Shown one piece after another: positions 52,328 through 60,047 of a stretch of 64,000 bases of DNA. Within the stretch, counting starts at the first letter, position 1; every line of letters begins with the position of its first letter. The stretch is from NCBI RefSeq assembly GCF_001956295.1, contig NZ_MRTD01000006.1, forward strand, positions 1 through 64,000, in the 5' to 3' direction. The position numbers were made by a program, and so were the translations under genes. Source of the DNA: Paenibacillus sp. FSL A5-0031 (GTDB taxonomy: Bacteria; Bacillota; Bacilli; Paenibacillales; Paenibacillaceae). A model generated the notes under the pieces. It made no database searches. It had not been told where the DNA came from and was given only the letters and a program-made list of their open reading frames with translations.

Positions 52328-52801
52328 CTAGAGCTGCCATTGAAGCAGAACTTGATTCGTACGCAGCCTGCCATCGATCAGTTGACCCTCCAAGCCTTTA
52401 AACCGCCATTTCTTGAACAGCTGCTGTACCGTTTGAACGTTGATGGCATCTTCAGCGCCTGACATGATAAACGCTTGCCAATCATATTCAATCGGAATCG
52501 GATATCGCAGTGATTGGATAAGGAATTGATTCATTTCTATCACTTGTGATGGAATTTCATCGTATATGCTAGAGAACAAAAAAGAGCTTTGCTCGCTGTG
52601 CGGCCGAGAAATAGGATCAGATTTTAAGTCAAGCACATATTCAACGATTTGGGTATGCGGGTTAACACGACAGCTGAATGAGCCACGAGCAGCCAAAGCC
52701 TTATCGACACGGTGAGACAAGCGGTATGTGAACTGAACAAGGAATGGAACATTGTTATAATATGCGCGAACTTTTCTGAAAAATTCGAATTCGTCAACCA
52801 C
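52328..52801 (-). CDS. Conserved hypothetical protein
   Basis: Not recognised. The 157-residue, soluble, moderately hydrophobic protein is rich in Tyr, Phe and Gln with no membrane helix. It begins at GTG 52801 after AGGAGG at 8 nt. Mixed alpha/beta segments (FLVQFTYRLSHRVDKALAARG, QVIEMNQFLIQSLRYP) can be seen but no known motif. It lies 89 bp upstream of ytoI in the same direction and may share a transcript with it. Confidence 0.7.
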   Translation of the reverse strand: MVDEFEFFRKVRAYYNNVPFLVQFTYRLSHRVDKALAARGSFSCRVNPHTQIVEYVLDLKSDPISRPHSEQSSFLFSSIYDEIPSQVIEMNQFLIQSLRYPIPIEYDWQAFIMSGAEDAINVQTVQQLFKKWRFKGLEGQLIDGRLRTNQVLLQWQL

Positions 52802-53032
52802 TTTGCATCCTCCTCGTGTCCACTGATTTTGCCCTTATATATCCTACCACTTTTATTTAAAATGGTAAATTGATCCTTTAAAGGCAATGATATTATTAGA
52901 ATGATACTTTTTTACACAATTATAGTAAAGAGACCATCTATTAGTCAATGACTATAGTCACTCTTTTTAATATGCTCTATAGAATGTTGTTGATAGACTA
53001 GTAAAGTTTTATCGTTAGGCTGAGGTGAATCA

Positions 53033-53386
53033 ATGAGTGGGATTGCAGGACTTGTAGGAGAGAACATTCGACTGCTGCGCAAAAAAAGAGGGCTTAGTCA
53101 AGAACAGCTTGCTCTTCGCGCTGATATAAATGCTTCCTATATGGGACAGGTTGAGCGGGGAGAAAAAAATCCAACGATTGATGTGCTAAGCAAAATCGCG
53201 TTTGCGCTTCAAACGCCGCTCGAGAGAATCGTGAACGTTGTTCCAAGCCCCGATGCTGCAGAGGATACTGACGATGAAGGATATGCCACGAAGGTTGCCC
53301 ACCAAATGAACGGCTTAAGCTTAAAGGAGCAGGAAGCGGTATATAAATTCGTTAAGCAGCTTGTTCAATTTAAAGAAATTCAATAA
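53033..53386 (+). CDS. XRE-family transcriptional regulator
   Basis: DNA-binding regulator with an N-terminal helix-turn-helix of the lambda-repressor type at about residues 8-64 (LSQEQLALRADINASYMGQVERGEKNPT). The 117-residue product has an acidic linker (AAEDTDDEG) and a short helical C terminus that may mediate dimerisation. ATG follows TGAGGTG. The size resembles SinR-like regulators, and a SinR relative is conceivable, but no sinI-like gene is adjacent. It stands alone before a strong terminator. Confidence 0.88.
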   Translation: MSGIAGLVGENIRLLRKKRGLSQEQLALRADINASYMGQVERGEKNPTIDVLSKIAFALQTPLERIVNVVPSPDAAEDTDDEGYATKVAHQMNGLSLKEQEAVYKFVKQLVQFKEIQ

Positions 53387-53419
53387 GAAGGTTTCGTCAA
53401 ATATGGTTATAAACAAGAA

Positions 53420-53457
53420 AAAGATCCGTCGGTATAATACCGACGGATCTTTTTTTT
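53420..53457 (+). terminator. Terminator after the XRE regulator
   Basis: Stem AAAGATCCGTCGGT / ACCGACGGATCTTT with an ATAAT loop followed by seven T. It lies 33 bp past the regulator stop and also separates it from the convergent small membrane gene. Confidence 0.92.
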
Positions 53458-53465
53458 GTTGTATG

Positions 53466-53750
53466 CTAACCTCGGGCTCTGCGGGCAGTTGTCGCCTTCT
53501 GAACAAGCTTCTGCTCCCATAACAGCGCCTTCGCTCTCTTAATGCGCGCGAGCTCCTTCCGTCTCTCATCAGTCATAACCAGCGCATTGACATGTGACGT
53601 TATGATGATTAAAGAGAACAAAATCCATACTAATCCGAATACACTCATCAAGCTCCAAGGCGCATTCAGCTCGAGACGCGGAATCGCATATACAAGCATC
53701 GCCAGCGCAATAAGCAAATACAATACATGACGGCCTTTTCCGGCTAACAT
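53466..53750 (-). CDS. Small two-helix membrane protein
   Basis: Function unknown. The product of 94 residues has two hydrophobic helices (about 9-26 and 34-55) and a long basic C-terminal tail rich in Lys, Arg and Gln. An ATG at 53768 would add six residues, but no ribosome site precedes it, whereas AAGGAG sits 9 nt before the ATG at 53750. It lies downstream of the yheA-like gene in the same direction and may be co-transcribed with it. Confidence 0.65.
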   Translation of the reverse strand: MLAGKGRHVLYLLIALAMLVYAIPRLELNAPWSLMSVFGLVWILFSLIIITSHVNALVMTDERRKELARIKRAKALLWEQKLVQKATTARRARG

Positions 53751-53840
53751 TCCCTTCAGCTCCTTCATACGGTCATAAGCGGCTTATATTCTTGTCCGCA
53801 TAATCATTCTATGAAGGAGGGACAGGGTATATGTCTACTA

Positions 53841-54176
53841 TTAGTCTACAATGGACTTCAGCACATCGGACATAATGCGGTTAACATCCTCAAACACAAC
53901 GGCAAACCGGCGCTCCGCATCCATCAATTTGCCTATCAACGGATTAAGCGTAATTACTTCATAGAGCTTGCTCATCTTCTCCATATCTTCGGCAGAAGGC
54001 TCTTCACCAGCCATCATTTTTTGCTGTAAAAAGTTTTGCCGGTCGCGAAAATCATCCAGCATTGCCTTTGCATCTGCATCAGCTTCCGCTTCCAGCTTCG
54101 CAGCCTTTAATAGCAATGCCTCTTCGCTTTCCTTAAGCGCCTTCGCTAATTCATAAGCTTTGTCATAAATGTTCAT
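53841..54176 (-). CDS. yheA: YheA-like protein, YlbF/YmcA family
   Basis: Small helical protein of the Com_YlbF family (UPF0342). The 111-residue product shows the same segments as B. subtilis YheA, for example FRDRQNFLQQKMMAGEE and a C-terminal LMDAERRFAVV helix. ATG 54176 follows GGGAGAGAGACGA; the frame extends 24 codons without a site. It is divergent from the ATP-grasp operon, reproducing the yheA - yheC/yheD neighbourhood of B. subtilis. Related YlbF/YmcA proteins act with RNase Y; whether YheA does is unknown. Confidence 0.82.
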   Translation of the reverse strand: MNIYDKAYELAKALKESEEALLLKAAKLEAEADADAKAMLDDFRDRQNFLQQKMMAGEEPSAEDMEKMSKLYEVITLNPLIGKLMDAERRFAVVFEDVNRIMSDVLKSIVD

Positions 54177-54409
54177 TCGTCTCTCTCCCATTCTTATCGC
54201 TCTCATTTGGTATTCAATACGTCCAATCATACCCGTTATTCTATACAAGAACCAAATCCTTGATGGAAAAGCATGCTAAAACAACACAAGCTTCAGAACC
54301 GTTTCTGATTCACAAAGGAATAGATGTCCTCATATGCTGAAGTAATTCGTGTAAAACACCTATAGGCCGCTAACCTCTTATCGTCATCCTCCTGCTTGGA
54401 AGGAGATTT

Positions 54410-55783
54410 ATGATGCTCAAATCGAAAGTAGCCGTACAGGTGATCAGCTCCGGTATGCTTCCGGAGGATACGCTCATGCTTGGCGAAGCACAAGTAAAGC
54501 AGTGGAAAATCCCTCAAGGCCAACACATTCTCGTAAAGTTTGGTGCTTTTCGGCAGCATGTAAAGGTTATTCCTGTCGCAAAGTACGACGGAATGAGGAT
54601 CAGTCAAAGTTTAGCCAGACAGATGGGATTAACAAATGGCACATCGATCCGACTGCAATACAAAGCCAGCACTGCCACACTCGTTTTTGGGCCTTTAATC
54701 GGCGTTCTCATTAGTCGAGATTATCCGCATATGCCGGATAAACCCTTTGGTTCCATTACTATGTTTTGCAGGGAGCTTGTTGAAGCCTGTACAGCGCAAG
54801 GCGCGTACGTTTATTTTTTCACACCTAATCAGATCGGCACAAGTATCGACAACATTGATGGCTGGATCTATTCCGACGGCTGGCGGAAGCTCTCGATGCC
54901 CGTTCCTGACGTCGTTAATAACCGTCTTACCTCACGAAAATTGGAGAACAGACCCAGCGTACAACATTTCATGAAAGAAGTAAAACAGCACCATCAGACT
55001 ACCGTTTTCAATGAAAAGTTTTTGGATAAAACCGAGGTTTTCGATGCGCTTAAGAAAGATGAAAGCTTGGTTCGCTATTTGCCTGAGTCGCATCTGCTGC
55101 GCAACTATACGATGCTGAAATCAATGTGCTCTCGGTACAGCAGCGTTTTTCTCAAACCTGTTCGCGGCAGCTTAGGGAAAGGAATCATTCGGATCACTCA
55201 TCTTGATTCGAGCAATTACCAAGTGATGTATGCGACTTCGGCCGGTACTCGAAGGCAGCAGTATACGAGCTTAGTTAAGCTCTTCTCGACGATTTCCGTG
55301 AAGATGAAAACCGTGAGATACCAAATTCAACAGGGATTGCAGCTCATTGAAATCCAGAAGCGGCCAGTCGACTTCCGCGCACTCGTCCAAAAAAATTCAA
55401 GCGGTAAATGGACGATCACATCCATTGTAGCCCGTACAGCCGGAACTCATCATTTTGTCTCAAACTTAGCGCGCGGCGGCACGCTCAGCACGGTTGGAGA
55501 AGCTGTTGCAAAATCAAATCTGCAGGCAGGGGTTAGCAGGCAGGAAGCAGCGCAGCGGCTCCAACAGGCAGCGCTAAATATCGCGCGCGGCGTTGATGCG
55601 CAAATACCAGCACATTTCGGTGAGCTCGGCATCGATCTTGCAATGGATACGGCAGGCCGCGTCTGGCTGCTGGAAGTCAATTCCAAACCGTCAAAAAATG
55701 ATAACACACCGCTAAATGACAATAAAATTCGTCCATCCGTCCGCATGATGATTCAATACTCCCGTTTTTTAGCGGGCTTTTAA
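54410..55783 (+). CDS. YheD-type ATP-grasp protein 1
   Basis: Putative spore-associated ligase of the YheC/YheD family; first gene of the ATP-grasp operon. The 457-residue protein has an extra N-terminal beta-rich domain of about 110 residues (ending GPLIGVLISR), then the ATP-grasp core: glycine loop FLKPVRGSLGKGIIRI, central DFRALVQKN and the metal site ELGIDLAMD...LLEVNSKP. All expected ATP/Mg ligands appear present. ATG follows AAGGAG at optimal spacing. The family is named for spore coat association, but the reaction is unknown; ATP-grasp enzymes typically form amide bonds through acyl-phosphates. Confidence 0.88.
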   Translation: MMLKSKVAVQVISSGMLPEDTLMLGEAQVKQWKIPQGQHILVKFGAFRQHVKVIPVAKYDGMRISQSLARQMGLTNGTSIRLQYKASTATLVFGPLIGVLISRDYPHMPDKPFGSITMFCRELVEACTAQGAYVYFFTPNQIGTSIDNIDGWIYSDGWRKLSMPVPDVVNNRLTSRKLENRPSVQHFMKEVKQHHQTTVFNEKFLDKTEVFDALKKDESLVRYLPESHLLRNYTMLKSMCSRYSSVFLKPVRGSLGKGIIRITHLDSSNYQVMYATSAGTRRQQYTSLVKLFSTISVKMKTVRYQIQQGLQLIEIQKRPVDFRALVQKNSSGKWTITSIVARTAGTHHFVSNLARGGTLSTVGEAVAKSNLQAGVSRQEAAQRLQQAALNIARGVDAQIPAHFGELGIDLAMDTAGRVWLLEVNSKPSKNDNTPLNDNKIRPSVRMMIQYSRFLAGF

Positions 55784-55794
55784 CGGAGGCTTCT

Positions 55795-57018
55795 ATGCAG
55801 AATCGAAAGGTCAAACTTGCCATTCTCGTGGCCTCAATCAACGATAATGCCTCAGAGCATGCATTTATTCCGGTAATGCCAGAGCCTTCTTTCTATCGTG
55901 CGCTCAGCATTGCCGGCGAGCAGCTTGGCATGGACGTTTATGTAGTTACAGCAGAAGACTTTCAGCAGCATACAGAATCTCTCGTTGGCTATCGATTGGA
56001 GAACGAACATTTTGCTAAACAGAACGTCCCATTTCCTGACATTATCTATGACCGCTGTTTCTTTACTCAAGCCAATCAGCGAATAAACTGCCGCCGCATG
56101 CTCAGTTCTCTTGCTCAAGTTAAGCCTTACCAGCTTCTAAACGGAAAACTTCCTGGGAAGCTCGATGTGTATGAAGCACTCAAAGAAGACCGTATGCTGA
56201 GCAGGCATTTGCCGCTTACTCTTCCCATGCAAAGGACACAGCAGCTTCTTGAGCTCGCTGATCGTTTCCGAGGAGGCATCATTCTTAAGCCTTCCTCAGG
56301 GATGCAAGGCAGAGGCATCATCCTTGTGAAGCGCAGCCCGTTTGAGCAATCACTGCTCATAAAAGGTCGAAACCGAAGAAACCATTCCTTCTCGCTCTCC
56401 TTTAAGGAGGATTTGGCTTTTGAGCGATGGATTCATCGTTTCATCAGTGGAACCTCCTATTTGATTCAGCCCTATTTGGAGCTTAGCGGCAATGACAACA
56501 AACCATTTGATTTACGAGTGCTCATTCAAAAGGATGAGAAGAGCAGATGGTCGATCTCGGGAGCCGCTGTGCGCACAGGGCAAGCGGGCTCCTTAACATC
56601 CAATCTTCATGGCGGGGGCGGCGCGGTCCCGGCGGCAAAGCTGCTGTCAGCCAAATTTGGAGAGTCAAAATCCGAACGTTTGCTAGAGATGATCCATACA
56701 ATAAGCAAGCAAACGGCAGAACGACTGGAAAGCAAATTCGGCAGATTTGCCGAGCTCGGGTTAGATTATGGCATTGATCAGAGCGGCCGAATATGGCTGC
56801 TCGAAGCGAACTCGAAGCCTGGCCGCTCTTCCTTTCGAATCATAAGCGATCATGAGGCCGAGCGGCTTTCCATTGAAAGACCGCTTCTATATGCACGAAT
56901 GCTGTCTAGGCGACTATCACCGTCCTTTGTAGCCAATGAATTCGCAAATGGCCGTCGTCATCATTCAAGTTCTGACAACCAATTACGGCCTTTCAACGTT
57001 CAGGAGGTTCATCGATGA
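55795..57018 (+). CDS. YheC-type ATP-grasp protein 2
   Basis: Second ATP-grasp paralogue, of 407 residues, lacking the N-terminal beta domain. It starts with an alpha/beta segment (KLAILVASINDNA, MDVYVVTAEDF), then the ATP-grasp core: ILKPSSGMQGRGIILVKR, FDLRVLIQKD, RTGQAGSLTSNLHGGG and the metal site ELGLDYGID...LLEANSKPG. It lies 11 bp after gene 1 and overlaps gene 3 by 4 bp (ATGA). A 20-residue polar tail (RRHHSSSDN) ends the protein. Confidence 0.87.
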   Translation: MQNRKVKLAILVASINDNASEHAFIPVMPEPSFYRALSIAGEQLGMDVYVVTAEDFQQHTESLVGYRLENEHFAKQNVPFPDIIYDRCFFTQANQRINCRRMLSSLAQVKPYQLLNGKLPGKLDVYEALKEDRMLSRHLPLTLPMQRTQQLLELADRFRGGIILKPSSGMQGRGIILVKRSPFEQSLLIKGRNRRNHSFSLSFKEDLAFERWIHRFISGTSYLIQPYLELSGNDNKPFDLRVLIQKDEKSRWSISGAAVRTGQAGSLTSNLHGGGGAVPAAKLLSAKFGESKSERLLEMIHTISKQTAERLESKFGRFAELGLDYGIDQSGRIWLLEANSKPGRSSFRIISDHEAERLSIERPLLYARMLSRRLSPSFVANEFANGRRHHSSSDNQLRPFNVQEVHR

Positions 57019-58394
57019 GTTTGACAACTTGTAACGTACATTTCTCACAGCAATCGAATAAAATTGTCTATTTATCCAGCCCACTGCTCAAACAGCTCAA
57101 GCTCTCAGGCAAAAAATCGGTTCACCTCAAGCTGGGCAAAGAGGTAATCGTAGCTGAAATCAAGCCATTGAAGCGGCCGGGCAATCATCTGTATTTATCA
57201 ACTGCCATCCGTCAATCAATTAAAGTGCCGAAGTCAGGCAACGTTTACGTGCTCAATTCAGGCGATAATGAGGTTCAGCTCGGACCGCTGGTCGGCATAC
57301 TGAGCGACAATTCGACACGCTCTGAGAGCAATCCTTTTGGTGCGCGTACCGGATTTATCAAGCAAGTCATTAAAACAGGTGAACATAAAGCTTATCTTTT
57401 CGGCTTTACACCAAGCGACATCAACTGGCAGCAAGAAACGGTCAACGGCTATTTTCTTAATCCGCAGGGCGGTTGGTATCGCAAAATCGTTCCGCTCCCG
57501 GACGTTGTGTACAATCGTCTTCCGAGCCGCAAAGCGGAGACATCCGCATCCATTAATTCACTGCGCGAACGCTTCGTGCGCCGCAAAATCCCATTTTTTA
57601 ATTGGAGCTTCTTCAATAAGGCCGATGTCTACAAGCTGCTTGATAATGATCCTGAAGCGCTGACTCATTTGCCTGAATCGGTCTCTGGTCCATCTTCCGA
57701 AAAAATTAAGGAAATGCTGGAGAAACATCAATTTCTATATTACAAACCTACGGCAGGCAGCCTTGGAGTAGGAATCTACCGACTGACCTATCACCCCAAG
57801 CGCGGGTATTTCGCCCGCTATCGCAAGGGCAGCCAAAATGTGCTGCTTCGATTCACGCAATTCAGCAGCTTAATGCGGATGCTTCAGGCGAAACATGGCA
57901 GCAGCTTGAATCATTATGTCGTTCAGCAAGGCATTCGCTTAGTTGAGATTGACAGCTGCCCGCTCGATTTCCGCTTCCACATGCATAAGAACGGCAGCAA
58001 CGAGTGGGTTCCTGCTGGAATTGGTGCCAAAAAAGCAGGCCGAGGAAGTGTAACGACACATGTGAAAAATGGCGGCTCGCTCATGACGCCTGAGCAAGCG
58101 CTTGGCAAAACATTCGGCACGCAAGCAGATGCCGTTCTTGAGAAGGCAAAGCTGGCTGCCATTAAACTATCAGAAGCGATCGAACGCAACTACCCTCATA
58201 GACTTGGTGAGCTGGGACTGGATCTCGGCATTGATAAGGATGGAGAAGTATGGATGTTCGAAGCGAACGCCAAGCCTGGACGATCAATCTTCAAGCATCC
58301 AGCGCTTCGCTCTGAGGGCCGCGCTTCGCTATCTTACATCTTAGAGCATTGCTTATATCTCAGTCGCTTCAAAGATGAGGGAGGTACCAGCTGA
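57015..58394 (+). CDS. YheD-type ATP-grasp protein 3
   Basis: Third paralogue, 459 residues. Like gene 1 it carries the N-terminal beta domain (about 1-100, ending GPLVGILSD), so genes 1 and 3 form one subtype. The core shows YKPTAGSLGVGIYRL in place of the usual GKG loop, DFRFHMHKN, KKAGRGSVTTHVKNGG and ELGLDLGID...MFEANAKPG. The G-V-G loop instead of G-K-G/G-R-G removes the basic residue seen in the other paralogues, which could change nucleotide binding. Start and stop overlap the neighbouring genes by 4 bp and 1 bp. Confidence 0.87.
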   Translation: MSLTTCNVHFSQQSNKIVYLSSPLLKQLKLSGKKSVHLKLGKEVIVAEIKPLKRPGNHLYLSTAIRQSIKVPKSGNVYVLNSGDNEVQLGPLVGILSDNSTRSESNPFGARTGFIKQVIKTGEHKAYLFGFTPSDINWQQETVNGYFLNPQGGWYRKIVPLPDVVYNRLPSRKAETSASINSLRERFVRRKIPFFNWSFFNKADVYKLLDNDPEALTHLPESVSGPSSEKIKEMLEKHQFLYYKPTAGSLGVGIYRLTYHPKRGYFARYRKGSQNVLLRFTQFSSLMRMLQAKHGSSLNHYVVQQGIRLVEIDSCPLDFRFHMHKNGSNEWVPAGIGAKKAGRGSVTTHVKNGGSLMTPEQALGKTFGTQADAVLEKAKLAAIKLSEAIERNYPHRLGELGLDLGIDKDGEVWMFEANAKPGRSIFKHPALRSEGRASLSYILEHCLYLSRFKDEGGTS

Positions 58395-59548
58395 TGGATA
58401 GCTTACTTCCCGATGATGCAGACGTTAGAGAGCAGCGTGCCGGCCGAACCGTATTGGCGATTTTGACGATCGATGATGATGTTCAGCTCTTTCGCGGCAA
58501 TCGAAGCAATTTTGTCGATTTGATTAGAACGGGTCAATCGATGGGTTTCATCGTTTATGTCCTCACCGTAAAAAACCTGCTTCTGACCAGAAGCAGCTTA
58601 AAGGGATATGTCTTCAATGAAGCTGAGGACAGCTGGCAGCAAAGATTGCTGCCCTTTCCCGACGTAATTTACAACCGAATTCCGCTGCGCGAAGATGAGA
58701 TCCAACCGTCTGTAAGGCAAAAGATCAACGCCTGTCGCAAGCATCCGCGAGTCACGTTGTTTAATCCGGCTTTTTTCAACAAATGGGATTTATTCGAATG
58801 GCTTCGTTTATCAAAATTGACTAAACCTTATATCCCATTAACACGAAAACTCGTTTCGGTTACGAGTCTGGAACGCATGATGCGAAAACATTCCTATCTT
58901 TATTTAAAGCCAGAAAGCGGAAAAGCAGGAAAAGGCATAATGACGATCAAGGTTCACGCTGAGAAGCAGCTCCCATATCGGCTAAGAATACAAGAAAACA
59001 AAAAGAGCACGACTTACAACTGCTCCACCCTTCATAAACTTTGGAGTCGTATTCAGAAACAAAGCGGCAATGAGGCCTATATCGCTCAACAAGGCATCAA
59101 GCTCGCCTCCTTCCAGGACCGAAGATTTGACCTTCGCGCGCTTGTTCAAAAAAACCAACGAGGGCAATGGGATATTACTGGAATAGGTGCCCGAATTGCA
59201 GGCGCATCCAGCATTACGACCCATGTTCCTCGCGGCGGTATGATTGAAGACCCTGAGAAGCTGCTCATTAATTCATTTAATGAAGAGCAGGCGCGTAAAC
59301 TGCTTATAAAAGCAAAAAATGCAGCCGTTCTTATCGCTAAGCAGATTGAACGCGCCTCAGGCCAGCAGCTCGGCGAAATGTCGTTGGATTTAGGCGTGGA
59401 CAGCGTAGGGAATATGTGGTTTTTCGAAGCTAATTCTAAGCCTATGAAATTCGACGAGCCTCATATTCGTCAAAAATCGTTAGAGCGCGTATTTCATTAT
59501 GGAGCTTATTTAGCTAGAACGAAATTAGAAAAAGCAGGAGGCGCATAA
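58394..59548 (+). CDS. YheC-type ATP-grasp protein 4
   Basis: Fourth paralogue, 384 residues, short subtype without the N-terminal beta domain. The core has LKPESGKAGKGIMTIKV, FDLRALVQKNQRGQWDITG, IAGASSITTHVPRGG and EMSLDLGVD...FFEANSKPM. The start codon shares one base with the stop of gene 3 (TGATG). The stop is one base before the GTG of the acetyltransferase gene. The tight packing indicates a single co-translated message. Confidence 0.87.
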   Translation: MDSLLPDDADVREQRAGRTVLAILTIDDDVQLFRGNRSNFVDLIRTGQSMGFIVYVLTVKNLLLTRSSLKGYVFNEAEDSWQQRLLPFPDVIYNRIPLREDEIQPSVRQKINACRKHPRVTLFNPAFFNKWDLFEWLRLSKLTKPYIPLTRKLVSVTSLERMMRKHSYLYLKPESGKAGKGIMTIKVHAEKQLPYRLRIQENKKSTTYNCSTLHKLWSRIQKQSGNEAYIAQQGIKLASFQDRRFDLRALVQKNQRGQWDITGIGARIAGASSITTHVPRGGMIEDPEKLLINSFNEEQARKLLIKAKNAAVLIAKQIERASGQQLGEMSLDLGVDSVGNMWFFEANSKPMKFDEPHIRQKSLERVFHYGAYLARTKLEKAGGA

Positions 59549-59549
59549 C

Positions 59550-60047
59550 GTGGATCTAGAGCTGCTTACACCGGAAGCATGGTTAGCGGAACAAAAAAGA
59601 CTCATTGGCTTTGCCATTCGCTTCGGAGATAAGCGGCTTGCAGTTTCGACTATTCATGCGCTCCGAAAGCTTGATCCTTCATTGCTACAAGATGGAGTGA
59701 GCCGTCCATGCGGCGCGGTTGCTGCTGTTGCTAAGCAGGGCAACCGCGTCGTCGGCTTCGGTTTTGCAGAGGACGGCGGCGAGTCTGCGTGCATGGTCGT
59801 CGTTCATCCCGAAGCTCGAAGCCTTGGGATTGGCAGTTCACTCGTTCAAGCCATGATTCAACGTTTAGGGAAACTCACTTGCAATGTGGCAACGGACAAT
59901 ACGGCAAGCATGGCTTTATGTTTTCGTTTAGGCATGACAGCCGTTTCCATGCATAGAGGTCCAACAGGCAAACCGACGCTTCGCTTTGAAAGGGGAACCA
60001 CGAATGAAACAGCCCGTCCTAGGCATCCTGACTCTATATCTCAATGA
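59550..60047 (+). CDS. GNAT-family N-acetyltransferase within the ATP-grasp operon
   Basis: Predicted acetyl-CoA-dependent acyltransferase. The 165-residue protein has the GNAT core (about 45-150) with the acetyl-CoA loop HPEARSLGIGSSLV and a final strand region DNTASMALCFRLGM. GTG 59550 is preceded by AGGAGGCGCATAAC and follows the previous stop after one base. Its last 44 bp overlap the start of the next ATP-grasp gene in another frame. Being embedded between ligase-like genes, it probably acts on the same product, for instance capping an amino group; this is inference. Confidence 0.85.
   Translation: MDLELLTPEAWLAEQKRLIGFAIRFGDKRLAVSTIHALRKLDPSLLQDGVSRPCGAVAAVAKQGNRVVGFGFAEDGGESACMVVVHPEARSLGIGSSLVQAMIQRLGKLTCNVATDNTASMALCFRLGMTAVSMHRGPTGKPTLRFERGTTNETARPRHPDSISQ

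Noticed and set aside
54263..54340. 25-codon open frame upstream of the ATP-grasp operon, considered as a precursor peptide for the ligases
   Set aside because: No ribosome site, overlaps the regulatory gap only by chance, and no leader/core features of a modified peptide.
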